Shown: positions 1-8,755 of the stretch, piece by piece
How positions within the stretch are numbered: position 1 is the stretch's first letter
Layout: each line of letters begins with the position of its first letter
Assembly (NCBI GenBank): GCA_028875875.1
Contig: JAGWUV010000004.1
Location: 1 to 64,000, forward strand
DNA: 64,000 nt
Source of the DNA: Bacteroidota bacterium
Lineage (GTDB): Bacteria > Bacteroidota > Bacteroidia > Chitinophagales > Chitinophagaceae
Reading direction: 5' to 3'
The notes under the pieces: generated by a model
What the model was told of the DNA's origin: nothing
What the model saw: only the letters and a program-made list of their open reading frames with translations
Databases searched by the model: none
Program-made: the position numbers and the translations under genes

Positions 1-2037
1 TTCTCTCAATCTCGTCCCGGTGCAAAACAAGGTGCTGCTACCAAAAGCAAAACACCTGTTTTGGATAATTTTGGAAGGGATATTACCAAACTTGCCGAGT
101 CTGGTTCTTTAGATCCGATTGTAGGAAGAGAGGCCGAGATTGAAAGGGTTTCTCAAATATTATCACGCCGTAAAAAAAATAATCCCATTCTTATTGGTGA
201 GCCTGGTGTGGGTAAAACAGCGATCGTTGAAGGATTGGCCTTACGTATCGTTCAACGTAAAGTGAGTCGTGTTTTGTTTGATAAAAGAGTAATCTCGTTG
301 GATCTTGCTGCTTTAGTGGCAGGTACAAAATACCGTGGCCAGTTTGAAGAAAGGATGAAGGCTATTATGAACGAACTGGAGAAGAATCGTGATGTGATCT
401 TATTCATTGATGAGATACATACTATTGTTGGTGCCGGTGGCGCAAGCGGTTCATTGGATGCCAGCAATATTTTCAAGCCGGCTTTGGCAAGAGGTGAGTT
501 GCAATGCATTGGTGCTTCAACATTAGACGAATACAGGATGTACATTGAGAAAGATGGTGCACTGGATCGTCGTTTTCAGAAAGTGATCGTTGAGCAGCCA
601 AGTGTTGAAGAAACGATCCAAATCCTCAATAATATCAAAGGCAAATACGAGGATTACCATAGTGTTGTTTATAATGATGAAGCTATTGATGCTTGTGTGA
701 AATTGAGCGATCGATACATGACAGATCGTTTATTGCCTGATAAAGCGATTGATGTACTAGATGAAGTGGGAGCGAGGGTTCACTTAAAAAATATCAATGT
801 GCCACAGGAAATTGTGGAGCTTGAAAAACAGATCGAAGAAGTTAAGAACGAAAAAAATAAAGTAGTAAAAAGTCAGCGTTTTGAAGAAGCCGCAGCCCTG
901 CGTGATAAAGAAAAAAGGTTGGGTGAGGAGTTGGAAAAAGCAAAGGCTGCTTGGGAAGAAGAAAGTAAGCACAAGCGTTATCCTATCACGGAAGAACATA
1001 TTGCCGAGGTAGTGAGTATGATGACGGGCATTCCTGTAAAACGCATGGTACAGGCAGAAACTGAAAAGTTACGCCGTATGAGCGATGATATGCGAGGTAT
1101 GGTAATTGGGCAAGATGAGGCAATACAAAAAGTAGTAAAAGCCATACAGCGCAACAGAGTTGGATTGAAAGATCCGAAGAAACCTATAGGAACTTTTATT
1201 TTCTTAGGACCTACCGGTGTTGGTAAAACCGAGTTGGCACGTTCATTGGCAAGATATATGTTCGACTCTGAAGATGCGTTGATACGTATTGATATGAGTG
1301 AATACATGGAGAAGTTTACTGTAAGCCGTTTGATTGGTGCTCCTCCGGGCTATGTGGGGTATGAAGAAGGCGGACAATTAACTGAGAAAGTTCGTCGTAA
1401 ACCTTACTCTGTGATCTTGTTGGATGAAATAGAAAAAGCTCATCCGGATATTTACAATATTTTATTGCAAGTATTGGATGATGGCCAGCTGACAGATGGT
1501 TTGGGTAGAAAAGTAGATTTTAAAAATACTTTGATCATCATGACTTCCAATATTGGTGTTCGCCAATTGAAAGAGTTTGGTGATGGTGTTGGTTTCGCTA
1601 CCGCTGCCAGGATGCAAAGCCAGGAGGAAAACAATAAGGCTGTGATTGAAAAAGCGTTGAAACGCACTTTCTCTCCTGAGTTTTTGAACAGGATTGATGA
1701 TGTGATCATTTTCAATTCTCTTACCAAAGAAAATATCTTTAGTATCATTGACATCCTGATGAAAGGTGTTATGAAACGCTTGTCAACACTAGGCTTTAGT
1801 CTTGAGTTAACAGCAGAAGCAAAAGACTTTATTGCGGAGAAAGGATATGATGTTCAGTTCGGTGCGAGACCATTGCATAGAGCCATTCAAAAATACCTGG
1901 AAGATCCTTTAGCAGAAGAGATATTGAATATGAATGTGAAAGATGGCGATACTTTAGTGGCCAGTCTTGATAAAGAAAACAATAAAATTGTTTTTGCCCT
2001 GAAGAAAAAGGAAGAAGCTGAAAACGCCAATGTATAA
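1..2037 (+). CDS. clpC: ClpC-type AAA+ Clp protease ATPase subunit (5' partial)
   Basis: This is the C-terminal part of a Hsp100/Clp unfoldase that feeds proteins to the ClpP peptidase in the cytoplasm. The frame is open from base 1, so the N-terminal Clp repeat domain lies wholly or partly outside the window; the TTG at 61 is internal and not a start. Two AAA+ modules are visible, with Walker A motifs GEPGVGKT (about residue 67 of the visible part) and GPTGVGKT (about residue 403). Between them is a coiled-coil/UVR-like segment rich in K and E (about residues 270-320), which marks ClpC rather than ClpA or ClpB. The C-terminal ClpB-D2 small domain is present. A perfect hairpin terminator follows. 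Housekeeping gene, unrelated to the sugar loci. Confidence 0.96.
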   Translation, partial: FSQSRPGAKQGAATKSKTPVLDNFGRDITKLAESGSLDPIVGREAEIERVSQILSRRKKNNPILIGEPGVGKTAIVEGLALRIVQRKVSRVLFDKRVISLDLAALVAGTKYRGQFEERMKAIMNELEKNRDVILFIDEIHTIVGAGGASGSLDASNIFKPALARGELQCIGASTLDEYRMYIEKDGALDRRFQKVIVEQPSVEETIQILNNIKGKYEDYHSVVYNDEAIDACVKLSDRYMTDRLLPDKAIDVLDEVGARVHLKNINVPQEIVELEKQIEEVKNEKNKVVKSQRFEEAAALRDKEKRLGEELEKAKAAWEEESKHKRYPITEEHIAEVVSMMTGIPVKRMVQAETEKLRRMSDDMRGMVIGQDEAIQKVVKAIQRNRVGLKDPKKPIGTFIFLGPTGVGKTELARSLARYMFDSEDALIRIDMSEYMEKFTVSRLIGAPPGYVGYEEGGQLTEKVRRKPYSVILLDEIEKAHPDIYNILLQVLDDGQLTDGLGRKVDFKNTLIIMTSNIGVRQLKEFGDGVGFATAARMQSQEENNKAVIEKALKRTFSPEFLNRIDDVIIFNSLTKENIFSIIDILMKGVMKRLSTLGFSLELTAEAKDFIAEKGYDVQFGARPLHRAIQKYLEDPLAEEILNMNVKDGDTLVASLDKENNKIVFALKKKEEAENANV

Positions 2038-2055
2038 GTAAGTGCCTCAAAATAG

Positions 2056-2084
2056 AAATCCCACCGTTACGGTGGGATTTTTTT
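2056..2084. terminator. Bidirectional rho-independent terminator between clpC and the GH53 gene
   Basis: Perfect 11-bp stem AAATCCCACCG / CGGTGGGATTT with a TTA loop and a T-run on the plus strand. A T-rich run also follows on the minus strand, so it can serve both convergent genes. Confidence 0.9.
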
Positions 2085-2093
2085 ATTCTATTA

Positions 2094-3128
2094 TTAGTTA
2101 GCAAAACCATCCATAGCAACTGTTGGCTTGCCCGAATTATCGAAGGCTCCCATATTATAACCTTGCCAGTTATTATGGCATTCCGGTTCCCAGTAAAAAA
2201 CACCTAATCCCTTGTGGTTGGGGAGTGATTTTACTTTCTGAATAATATCAGTTATAAATTGTTTGCAGGCATCGGGTTGTGTAACGTCCATGCCGATTTC
2301 GCAGATCATAATTTCCTTACCGTACCTGTTGATCATATCATTCATATTCACCAGGCACTGAGTTGTAGTGCTTTGCCAGCTTGCAACAGGTGGATATAAA
2401 GACATGCCGATCACATCCCATTGTGCATTGTACTTTGTTAAACCATCAAACATCCACCTGAATAAATTATTGTCATAACCATTAGATATATGCACAATTA
2501 CTTTCGTACTACTATTCACTTCTTTTACGGCTTTATAGCCTGCATTGATCATAGCTGCAAAGTTCGACATGCTGGTGGATGCTCTGCCTGTTTCCCAAAG
2601 CATTCCATCATTGGTTTCATTACCTATTTGTACCCAGTCGGGAATAACATTGTTGTTTTTCAGTTGTGTTAATACATTTTTTGTGTAAGTGTAAATAGTG
2701 TCTACCAATGAATTAAAATCCAGCGACGCCCATGCTTTCGGTTTGTTTTGTTTGCCGGGATCAGCCCAATAATCGCTGTAATGAAAATCGATCAATATTT
2801 TCATACCCATGTTGCTGGCTCGCACAGCTTGCTTAATTATATCGGAAGTGCCGCACCAACCTCCTGCAGGGTTGACCCAAACCCGTAAACGTATGCTATT
2901 GATGTTCTTACTTTTCAGAATAGCAATGCAATCTTGCTGCTGACCATTTGAGTTGTAGAATTGTATTCCCGATGCTTCCATTTGACTCAGCCAGCCAATA
3001 TCTGCTCCCTTTGCAAAGGATGAAGTGTCTGATGTTGAAGTACTTGAAGTGGTAGTGTTTGTTTGTGCTTTTGAGCATCCTGTGATAATTAATGAACAAG
3101 CAAGGATGGCAATGAACTGCGTTTTCAT
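2094..3128 (-). CDS. GH53 arabinogalactan endo-beta-1,4-galactanase, lipoprotein
   Basis: Endo-hydrolase of beta-1,4-galactan, the side chain of rhamnogalacturonan I. The 344-residue protein starts with a lipoprotein signal (lipobox LITGC-like, Cys18), followed by a Ser/Thr-rich linker and a GH53 (beta/alpha)8 barrel from about residue 38. The acid/base Glu171 lies in QIGNETNDG and the nucleophile Glu277 in MICEIGMD, both at the expected strand ends. The lipid anchor suggests a cell-surface or periplasmic enzyme. It converges on clpC and is separated from the pectin locus by housekeeping genes, but fits the same diet. Family assignment is firm; surface exposure is inference. Confidence 0.93.
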   Translation of the reverse strand: MKTQFIAILACSLIITGCSKAQTNTTTSSTSTSDTSSFAKGADIGWLSQMEASGIQFYNSNGQQQDCIAILKSKNINSIRLRVWVNPAGGWCGTSDIIKQAVRASNMGMKILIDFHYSDYWADPGKQNKPKAWASLDFNSLVDTIYTYTKNVLTQLKNNNVIPDWVQIGNETNDGMLWETGRASTSMSNFAAMINAGYKAVKEVNSSTKVIVHISNGYDNNLFRWMFDGLTKYNAQWDVIGMSLYPPVASWQSTTTQCLVNMNDMINRYGKEIMICEIGMDVTQPDACKQFITDIIQKVKSLPNHKGLGVFYWEPECHNNWQGYNMGAFDNSGKPTVAMDGFAN

Positions 3129-3170
3129 ATCGAGAAATATGGTGGAATAAATTAACAGTGTGAAGTTAAT

Positions 3171-3740
3171 TTATTTGCCCCAACGAAAGCAATTGATATC
3201 AAGGCCCGCTAAATCTAACACACGATCAACAACAGTTGCAGCCATTTCTTCAATTGTTTGAGGTTTTGAATAGAAGGATGGTGTTGCAGGGCAAATGATC
3301 CCGCCGGCAAGCGTAACTGTTTCCATGTTACGTATGTGAATAAGATTATATGGCGTTTCTCTTACCAGTAATATTAATTTTCTTCTTTCTTTCAATATTA
3401 CATCAGCTGCACGTGTAACGAGATCATCACTTACACCGGAAGCTATTCTCCCCAAAGTGCCCATACTGCAAGGGGCAATAATCATGGTATTATATTGTGC
3501 AGAACCGGATGCGAATGGAGCAGAAAAATCAGTCTTTTCAAAGTGCTGTATATCGTAATTAAGGTAGTTTTTATTGCCAAGTTCTGTTTCCCAAACCTGC
3601 TTGGCATTATTACTCATTACAACACTAAGTTCTTGCCATTGTGGTTTTAATAAGGTTAATTTATCCAGTAAAACTTTTGCATACACAGCACCACTGGCAC
3701 CAGTTATGGCAATAGCTATTTTATTATGTTGAGGCTGCAT
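3171..3740 (-). CDS. ubiX: UbiX/PAD1-family flavin prenyltransferase
   Basis: UbiX attaches a dimethylallyl group to FMN, making the prenylated cofactor used by UbiD-type decarboxylases. The 189-residue length is typical. The N-terminal flavin-binding motif is AIAITGASGAVYA, and SAQYNTMIIAPCSMGTLGRI and RKLILLVRETP are characteristic later blocks. It is the second gene of a minus-strand series of small housekeeping genes. No ubiD lies in the window, so the acceptor enzyme is unknown. The first ATG is well placed for the Rossmann-like fold. Confidence 0.92.
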   Translation of the reverse strand: MQPQHNKIAIAITGASGAVYAKVLLDKLTLLKPQWQELSVVMSNNAKQVWETELGNKNYLNYDIQHFEKTDFSAPFASGSAQYNTMIIAPCSMGTLGRIASGVSDDLVTRAADVILKERRKLILLVRETPYNLIHIRNMETVTLAGGIICPATPSFYSKPQTIEEMAATVVDRVLDLAGLDINCFRWGK

Positions 3741-3776
3741 AGAGTTAATAACAAAGCTATAGCTAAAATGTTATGA

Positions 3777-4427
3777 TTATTCAGATAAAGCTAGTTCAGT
3801 AAAATAGAAATCTTCGTGAACTATTTTTTTAAGTACATCTACTTTAATGGGATGGTTAAATAAAGGGCAATCCAGCACAAGTGTATGGAACTCTCCATTT
3901 TCTCCGCAAGGATCAATTCCCAAGGCTTCCAGTTCTTCTATTATTTCAATTGAAAGAATTCTGCCTAAAAACTTTTCACCCATAATTTTATTGCAACTAA
4001 CGATCATTGTTACAATACCTTCTTCCAGCATTTGTATCACCAGTTTTTTCCTGTCTTGCTGCCATAATGGAAGAATTGCTGTAAGGCCGGAATCAATGCA
4101 TACTTTCTCTTCCCAGTCTCTATGCGGTTGCAGATCAATGTCGCCAAAAACGGCATGTGTCAAGTGATATTGAGAGGAAAGTTCTTGCAATGCATGAGTG
4201 AATTTTATCTCATACTCATTCCAGCTACTGCTAATTAAATGTATGGGTAAGGATGCAGCTGCTGCCTGCGCTGCTAAAATAGCGGAAGGAATACCATGGG
4301 ACCTGGAAATCTTTCCCTGCTCATTTAAAACATTTAATAAAATCTTTGGTCGATAACCTTGTCGGATGGCTTGCATTAGCGCAAAACAACTGTCTTTTCC
4401 TCCACTCCAACTGCATAGTGCATTCAT
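3777..4427 (-). CDS. PP-loop ATPase of the Dph6/DUF71 family (adenine nucleotide alpha hydrolase-like)
   Basis: The PP-loop SGGKDS follows immediately after the start (residues 9-14), which marks ATP pyrophosphatase-type enzymes that adenylate a substrate. The 216-residue single-domain layout matches the diphthine-ammonia ligase-like DUF71 family. Bacteria lack diphthamide, so the bacterial substrate is not established. The block FGDIDLQPHRDWEEKVC is typical of this family. It lies between rnhA and ubiX on the same strand with short gaps, so co-transcription is likely. Family is confident; function is unknown. Confidence 0.85.
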   Translation of the reverse strand: MNALCSWSGGKDSCFALMQAIRQGYRPKILLNVLNEQGKISRSHGIPSAILAAQAAAASLPIHLISSSWNEYEIKFTHALQELSSQYHLTHAVFGDIDLQPHRDWEEKVCIDSGLTAILPLWQQDRKKLVIQMLEEGIVTMIVSCNKIMGEKFLGRILSIEIIEELEALGIDPCGENGEFHTLVLDCPLFNHPIKVDVLKKIVHEDFYFTELALSE

Positions 4428-4453
4428 ACTTGTAATATTTTCTATAAATAGTA

Positions 4454-4927
4454 TTAGGCTTTTTCCATTTCGTACACTTCATCTATTAATAGATGTTTCC
4501 CATCTGCTGCGGCAGTAGCCAATTCATCACAACGGTTGTTGTAGGCATTGTCGGCATGGCCTTTTACCCATTTGAACTTTACCTGAAATTGTTTAGACAA
4601 ATGATAATACTGCATCCAAAGGTCTTTATTTTTTTTTCCTCCTTTAAAATCTGTTCTTACCCAATTATCCAGCCATTTCTTTTCTACACTGTTCACCACA
4701 TATTGACTGTCTGTATAAATGGTGAGCGGAATATGTTTGCGTGTTAAGGATTGCAAGGCAACAATAACAGCCATCAATTCCATGCGGTTGTTGGTAGTAA
4801 GTCTGTAACCGGCAGAGAGTTCTTTTATTTTATCTCCCCACATTAAAATAACGCCATACCCACCAGGTCCGGGGTTGCCACGGGCTGCACCATCGGTGTA
4901 TATCAGTAAAGGATGCTGTTGTTGCAT
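4454..4927 (-). CDS. rnhA: Ribonuclease HI
   Basis: Endonuclease that cuts the RNA strand of RNA-DNA hybrids. The 157-residue length is standard. All catalytic carboxylates are present: Asp12 in IYTDGAARGNPGPGGYG, Glu50 in NNRMELMAV, Asp73 in YTDSQYV and Asp134 in NRCDELA, with His124 in WVKGHADN. The basic handle region (about residues 80-105, Lys/Trp rich) is present, so it is an E. coli-like RNase HI. The gene is 26 bp upstream of the PP-loop ATPase gene on the same strand. Confidence 0.97.
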   Translation of the reverse strand: MQQQHPLLIYTDGAARGNPGPGGYGVILMWGDKIKELSAGYRLTTNNRMELMAVIVALQSLTRKHIPLTIYTDSQYVVNSVEKKWLDNWVRTDFKGGKKNKDLWMQYYHLSKQFQVKFKWVKGHADNAYNNRCDELATAAADGKHLLIDEVYEMEKA

Positions 4928-4980
4928 GAATATTGAATCAATGGATGTAGATGATAAGTGATAACATAGATGGGGTACCG

Positions 4981-5769
4981 TTATAAGAAGTATTCCCCCT
5001 TCATATATAATACTGCATTACCTGAAATGGTAACACGGTTACCTTGGTCTTCACAGAACAGTAATCCGCCTCTTTTGGAAAGTTGCCTGGCTATCATTGC
5101 AGATTTGTTAAGCACTTTACTCCAATAAGGGATAAGTTCTGCATGCGCCGATCCGGTAACAGGGTCTTCTCCAATAACAGAATTTGGAACAAAAAACCTG
5201 GAAACAAAATCGCATTCATTTCCTTTAGCAGTAACAATAATGCCGAGTGTATCAACTTTATTTAACCATTCAAAATCTGCAACGAAATTTCTAACCTCTT
5301 CTTCCGTATCATACACAAGCACATAGTCACGGGCTTTAAGAATATGTTGTGGTTTATGGTTAATGCCTTCCAGTAAGGCCATTGGCGGATGGTGTACCAC
5401 ATTAGGCATACGTGAAGGAAAATTCATTTCCATCAAGCCTGTAGCTTTTTTTGTAACGATCAACGGACCGCTTTTACTTTCGAAGTGGATCGTATCTTTT
5501 GAGTATGCAGAGTGATTGAAAATGATATAAGCTGTGGCCAGTGTAGGATGACCGGCAAGGTCTATTTCTAATTCAGGTGTAAACCAGCGGATATGAAAAA
5601 TATCTCCCTGTTGAACGTAGAAAGCCGTTTCAGATAAATTGTTTTCCATGGCGAGTTGCTGCATGGTTTCAGTAGGAAGCCATGCTTCTAACGGACAAAC
5701 AGCAGCAGGATTGCCACCAAAAATTGTATCAGTGAACGCATCAACCTGGTATAGAGGATATGTTGTCAT
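4981..5769 (-). CDS. PhzF-family isomerase/epimerase
   Basis: The protein belongs to the PhzF fold (two diaminopimelate-epimerase-like halves). Visible marks are the N-terminal block QVDAFTDTIFGGNPAAVC, the catalytic Glu47 in NNLSETAF, LAGHPTLA (about residues 71-78), and the second-half motif GEDPVTGSAHA. The 262-residue length is normal. Most bacterial members are stand-alone isomerases of unknown substrate, and no phenazine genes are nearby, so phenazine synthesis should not be inferred. Confidence 0.9.
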   Translation of the reverse strand: MTTYPLYQVDAFTDTIFGGNPAAVCPLEAWLPTETMQQLAMENNLSETAFYVQQGDIFHIRWFTPELEIDLAGHPTLATAYIIFNHSAYSKDTIHFESKSGPLIVTKKATGLMEMNFPSRMPNVVHHPPMALLEGINHKPQHILKARDYVLVYDTEEEVRNFVADFEWLNKVDTLGIIVTAKGNECDFVSRFFVPNSVIGEDPVTGSAHAELIPYWSKVLNKSAMIARQLSKRGGLLFCEDQGNRVTISGNAVLYMKGEYFL

Positions 5770-5844
5770 AAAAAACAGTATTGAGAATTATGCATAAGAA
5801 TGTTTGCAAACATAATTCATATCGCTGCACAGCGCTTAACTTTT

Positions 5845-7482
5845 CTATACCTGGAAAACACCCGTTTTGAAGTCTTTTATAAACGGCTGATGATCGGCTG
5901 CTTTAACAGCTTCGGAAATAACTTTTCTTGTTTGTAAAGGATCTATGATCTCATCAACCCATAATCTTGCAGCGGCATAATAAGGAGAGGTTTGTTGCTG
6001 GTATCGCTCTTTGATTTCATTCAATAACTTGTTTTGTTCTTCATTGCTCACTTCTCTTCCCGCCAATTGTATTTGCAGTAAAGTTTTAGCTGCCTGATCT
6101 CCGCCCATCACTGCAATCTTAGCTGATGGCCATGCATAAATAAAACGGGGATCATAAGCTTTGCCGCACATGGCGTAATTGCCTGCCCCGTAAGAGTTAC
6201 CGGTGATGATTGTGATCTTGGGAACTACTGAATTAGCAACAGCATTTACGAGTTTGGCACCATCCTTAATAATACCATGATGTTCGCTGCGGCTTCCAAC
6301 CATGAATCCTGTAACATCTTGTAAAAAAATAATAGGAATTTTCTTTTGATTGCAGTTCAATATGAACCGGGCAGCCTTATCTGCACTATCATTATAAATT
6401 ACGCCACCCATCTGCATTTCGCCTTTTTTGGTTTTTACAATTAGTCGTTGATTGGCAACAATACCAATGGCCCATCCATCTATCCTGGCATAACCGCAAA
6501 CAATTGTTTTGCCATAATCTTTTTTAAATTCATCAAAAGAACTGCTTCCCGGTTGTGTTGATGAAGCATCAGCAATTCTTTCAATGATCTCTACAACATC
6601 ATAAGGTTTGGTATTCGCCGGCGAAATTATGTTGTATAAATGAGCAGGATCTTTGGCAGGGGCAAGCGGTTTGATCCTGTTAAAACCAGCCATCGTTTGA
6701 GGGCCAAGTTTACTCATAATCTTTTTGATATGATCCAAACATTCCTGTTCCGTAGCAAATTTATAATCGGCAATACCGCTAATTTCTGTATGTGTAACGG
6801 CACCGCCCAAGGTTTCGTTATCAATGTCTTCACCAATAGCGGCTTTTACTAAATAGGCGCCTGCTAAAAAAATGGATCCATTACCTTGTACCATCAGGGT
6901 TTCATCGCTCATGATAGGAAGATAGGCACCACCGGCTACACAGGCCCCCATCACTGCGGCTATTTGTGTAATACCCATGGCGCTCATTTGTGCATTATTG
7001 CGGAAAATGCGACCAAAATGTTCTTTATCGGGGAAAATTTCGTCTTGCAAAGGGAGGAAAACACCGGCACTATCTACAAGATAAATAACAGGTAATTTGT
7101 TTTCCATGGCAATCTCCTGCATGCGAAGATTCTTTTTTCCTGTAATAGGAAACCATGCACCCGCTTTTACAGTCTGATCATTGGCTACAATTACACATTG
7201 CTTGCCACTTATATAGCCAACGCCTGCAACTGTTCCACCGGCAGGGCAACCGCCGTATTCTTCATACATATTAAAACCTGCAAAACTTCCGATTTCTATA
7301 AATGAAGAATCCTTATCAATTAAATAAGCTATGCGTTCTCTTGCTGTAAGCTTGTTTTTTTCATGTTGTTTATTAATGGCCTTGGTGCCACCGCCAAAAT
7401 GAATTTGTGTGATGATACGTTGCATTTCCTCGCATTCATTCCGCATCCACTCTGCATTAGAATCGATAGCTTTATTTGTCAT
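5845..7482 (-). CDS. Acyl-CoA carboxylase beta subunit (methylcrotonyl/propionyl-CoA carboxylase type)
   Basis: Carboxyltransferase subunit that moves CO2 from carboxybiotin to an acyl-CoA. I chose the ATG at 7482 (545 residues) because the longer frame begins with TTG and adds only eight residues. Two crotonase-like halves are seen: the N-half has GGCPAGGTVAGVGYI and GACVAGGAYLPIMSDE; the C-half has ITGNSYGAGNYAMCGKAYDP. The segment FGRIFRNNAQMSAMGITQIA, and GSIFLAGAYLVKAA with a following Gly-Gly block, resemble methylcrotonyl-CoA carboxylase more than AccD. No biotin carboxylase subunit lies in the window, so the exact substrate is open. Confidence 0.88.
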   Translation of the reverse strand: MTNKAIDSNAEWMRNECEEMQRIITQIHFGGGTKAINKQHEKNKLTARERIAYLIDKDSSFIEIGSFAGFNMYEEYGGCPAGGTVAGVGYISGKQCVIVANDQTVKAGAWFPITGKKNLRMQEIAMENKLPVIYLVDSAGVFLPLQDEIFPDKEHFGRIFRNNAQMSAMGITQIAAVMGACVAGGAYLPIMSDETLMVQGNGSIFLAGAYLVKAAIGEDIDNETLGGAVTHTEISGIADYKFATEQECLDHIKKIMSKLGPQTMAGFNRIKPLAPAKDPAHLYNIISPANTKPYDVVEIIERIADASSTQPGSSSFDEFKKDYGKTIVCGYARIDGWAIGIVANQRLIVKTKKGEMQMGGVIYNDSADKAARFILNCNQKKIPIIFLQDVTGFMVGSRSEHHGIIKDGAKLVNAVANSVVPKITIITGNSYGAGNYAMCGKAYDPRFIYAWPSAKIAVMGGDQAAKTLLQIQLAGREVSNEEQNKLLNEIKERYQQQTSPYYAAARLWVDEIIDPLQTRKVISEAVKAADHQPFIKDFKTGVFQV

Positions 7483-7553
7483 ACGAACAATTGTTAGTTT
7501 TAACAAAGATAGGGGTCTAATGGTTTGATGCGATGCTTGTTTTTAAAGCTCCT

Positions 7554-8093
7554 TCAGCATAAATCTTTTTTTAAGATGATCATTCCCCTGAATTCTTCTT
7601 TCATGAATTGAAATGTAGGTATTGGTAATTGAAAATATCCTGCCTGTTCATATCCATTCGATCTATAAAAACGAATAGCATCGGCGCTGGAATCCATAGC
7701 TTTTAAAAAGATGATCTTTTTATGATGTTGCCTTGCGATTGCTTCACTCCACATAAGCATTTGTTTGCCTAAGCCCCGGCCTGTATATTCTTGGTGAATG
7801 TAGATACGTTCCAGCTCTAAGCTATCAGCAGATCTCGTTTCATGCAGATTAGCATTGAGTTTTAATTTAAGATAGCCGATATGGATATTATCCATTACAA
7901 GGAAGAAATACAAATTGTTCTTGTCTTCCAATTCTTTTCTGATAACAGAAGGTGCATAAGCAAATTCGTACATATACCATTCGGCCCCACCTTCGTTCCA
8001 TAAGTGCAGGTAATGTTCTTTGTATATTGATATAGCCAGCTCACTTAGTTTAGCAGCTTCTTGAATTGTAACTGGTTGTATACTTATAGCCAT
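7554..8093 (-). CDS. GNAT-family N-acetyltransferase
   Basis: Acetyl-CoA-dependent acetyltransferase of unknown acceptor. Motif A is visible as IYIHQEYTGRGLGKQMLMW, giving the Q/RxxGxG/A pyrophosphate loop, followed by the typical C-terminal block AIRFYRSNGYEQAG. 179 residues, single domain. Its start overlaps the end of the upstream thioesterase gene by 10 bp, so the two are translationally coupled. Confidence 0.88.
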   Translation of the reverse strand: MAISIQPVTIQEAAKLSELAISIYKEHYLHLWNEGGAEWYMYEFAYAPSVIRKELEDKNNLYFFLVMDNIHIGYLKLKLNANLHETRSADSLELERIYIHQEYTGRGLGKQMLMWSEAIARQHHKKIIFLKAMDSSADAIRFYRSNGYEQAGYFQLPIPTFQFMKEEFRGMIILKKDLC

Positions 8094-8521
8094 TCAAAAT
8101 TTTCTGCTTTAGGAATTGCGTTGAAACCTTTGATAAAAAATTCTGGTGGGGTTACGAGTTTTCTTAATTGTGTATTCATCCATGCACCAGATATGGTTAC
8201 AATAGAACAAAGCGTTTCTTTGTTTTTGGTGATATGATGCTGCATTGTCCACCTGCTCATATCCTGTTTACACTGAAGCATCTGCAAATCAATTTCAATA
8301 CTATCGTCAAAGTGAATTTCCCTTTTGAATACTGCTTCTTCCCTGAAGAGTATAGGTCCAATGTGGTGTTGGGTCATTACCGCAGGTGTAATCCCATGGT
8401 CGTTTAAAAAACACATTCGTATAAAAGCACCCCAATCGTAATATACGCTATGCCGAAGGTGAAAATTAGGATCAAGATCGCTCCAGCGAATCTCTACATT
8501 TTTAATATAGGTGTCAGTCAT
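8084..8521 (-). CDS. Acyl-CoA thioesterase, hotdog (4HBT) fold
   Basis: 145-residue single hotdog domain. The start VEIRWSDLDPNFHLRHSVYYDW fits the 4HBT pattern, with the conserved Asp of the xxDxxxHxxN region (DLDPNFHLRH). It probably hydrolyses a medium or branched acyl-CoA in the cytoplasm. It is the first gene of a minus-strand pair with the GNAT gene and diverges from the GH43 gene of the pectin locus; the 234-bp gap holds a LacI-type site that more likely serves the GH43 side. Confidence 0.82.
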   Translation of the reverse strand: MTDTYIKNVEIRWSDLDPNFHLRHSVYYDWGAFIRMCFLNDHGITPAVMTQHHIGPILFREEAVFKREIHFDDSIEIDLQMLQCKQDMSRWTMQHHITKNKETLCSIVTISGAWMNTQLRKLVTPPEFFIKGFNAIPKAENFEWL

Positions 8522-8617
8522 ATAAAAAATGTTTATTCGAAGATACAGGATTTAGCTAGCTGTTTATGAATATAACATTTGTGTAACGCTCTTCATATTG
8601 CTCTTGTTAAACTATGT

Positions 8618-8635
8618 GCCGGGAACGTTTGCGTA
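8618..8635 (+). promoter_or_regulatory. LacI-type operator, site 1 (GH43-CE8 unit)
   Basis: Core GGGAACGTTTGCGTA with a central CG, as in LacI-family operators. It is an imperfect inverted repeat, lies 120 bp before the GH43 start and is almost identical to the sites at 11764 and 19022. Proposed ligand is the LacI protein encoded at 17823-18866 (inference). Confidence 0.75.
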
Positions 8636-8755
8636 GTTCTTATTTTTTGAAATACAAAAACAACTGATTATGTGATTAATTTCATCTTATGGCAATCTTT
8701 AACTAAAGTGTGGGTGAGTAATAGATTTTATTGCTTGTCGTATCAATTTCAACTC

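Noticed and set aside
1829-2203. Minus-strand frame running from the GH53 end through the terminator into clpC
   Set aside because: It crosses a perfect terminator and two conserved genes and has no recognisable product.
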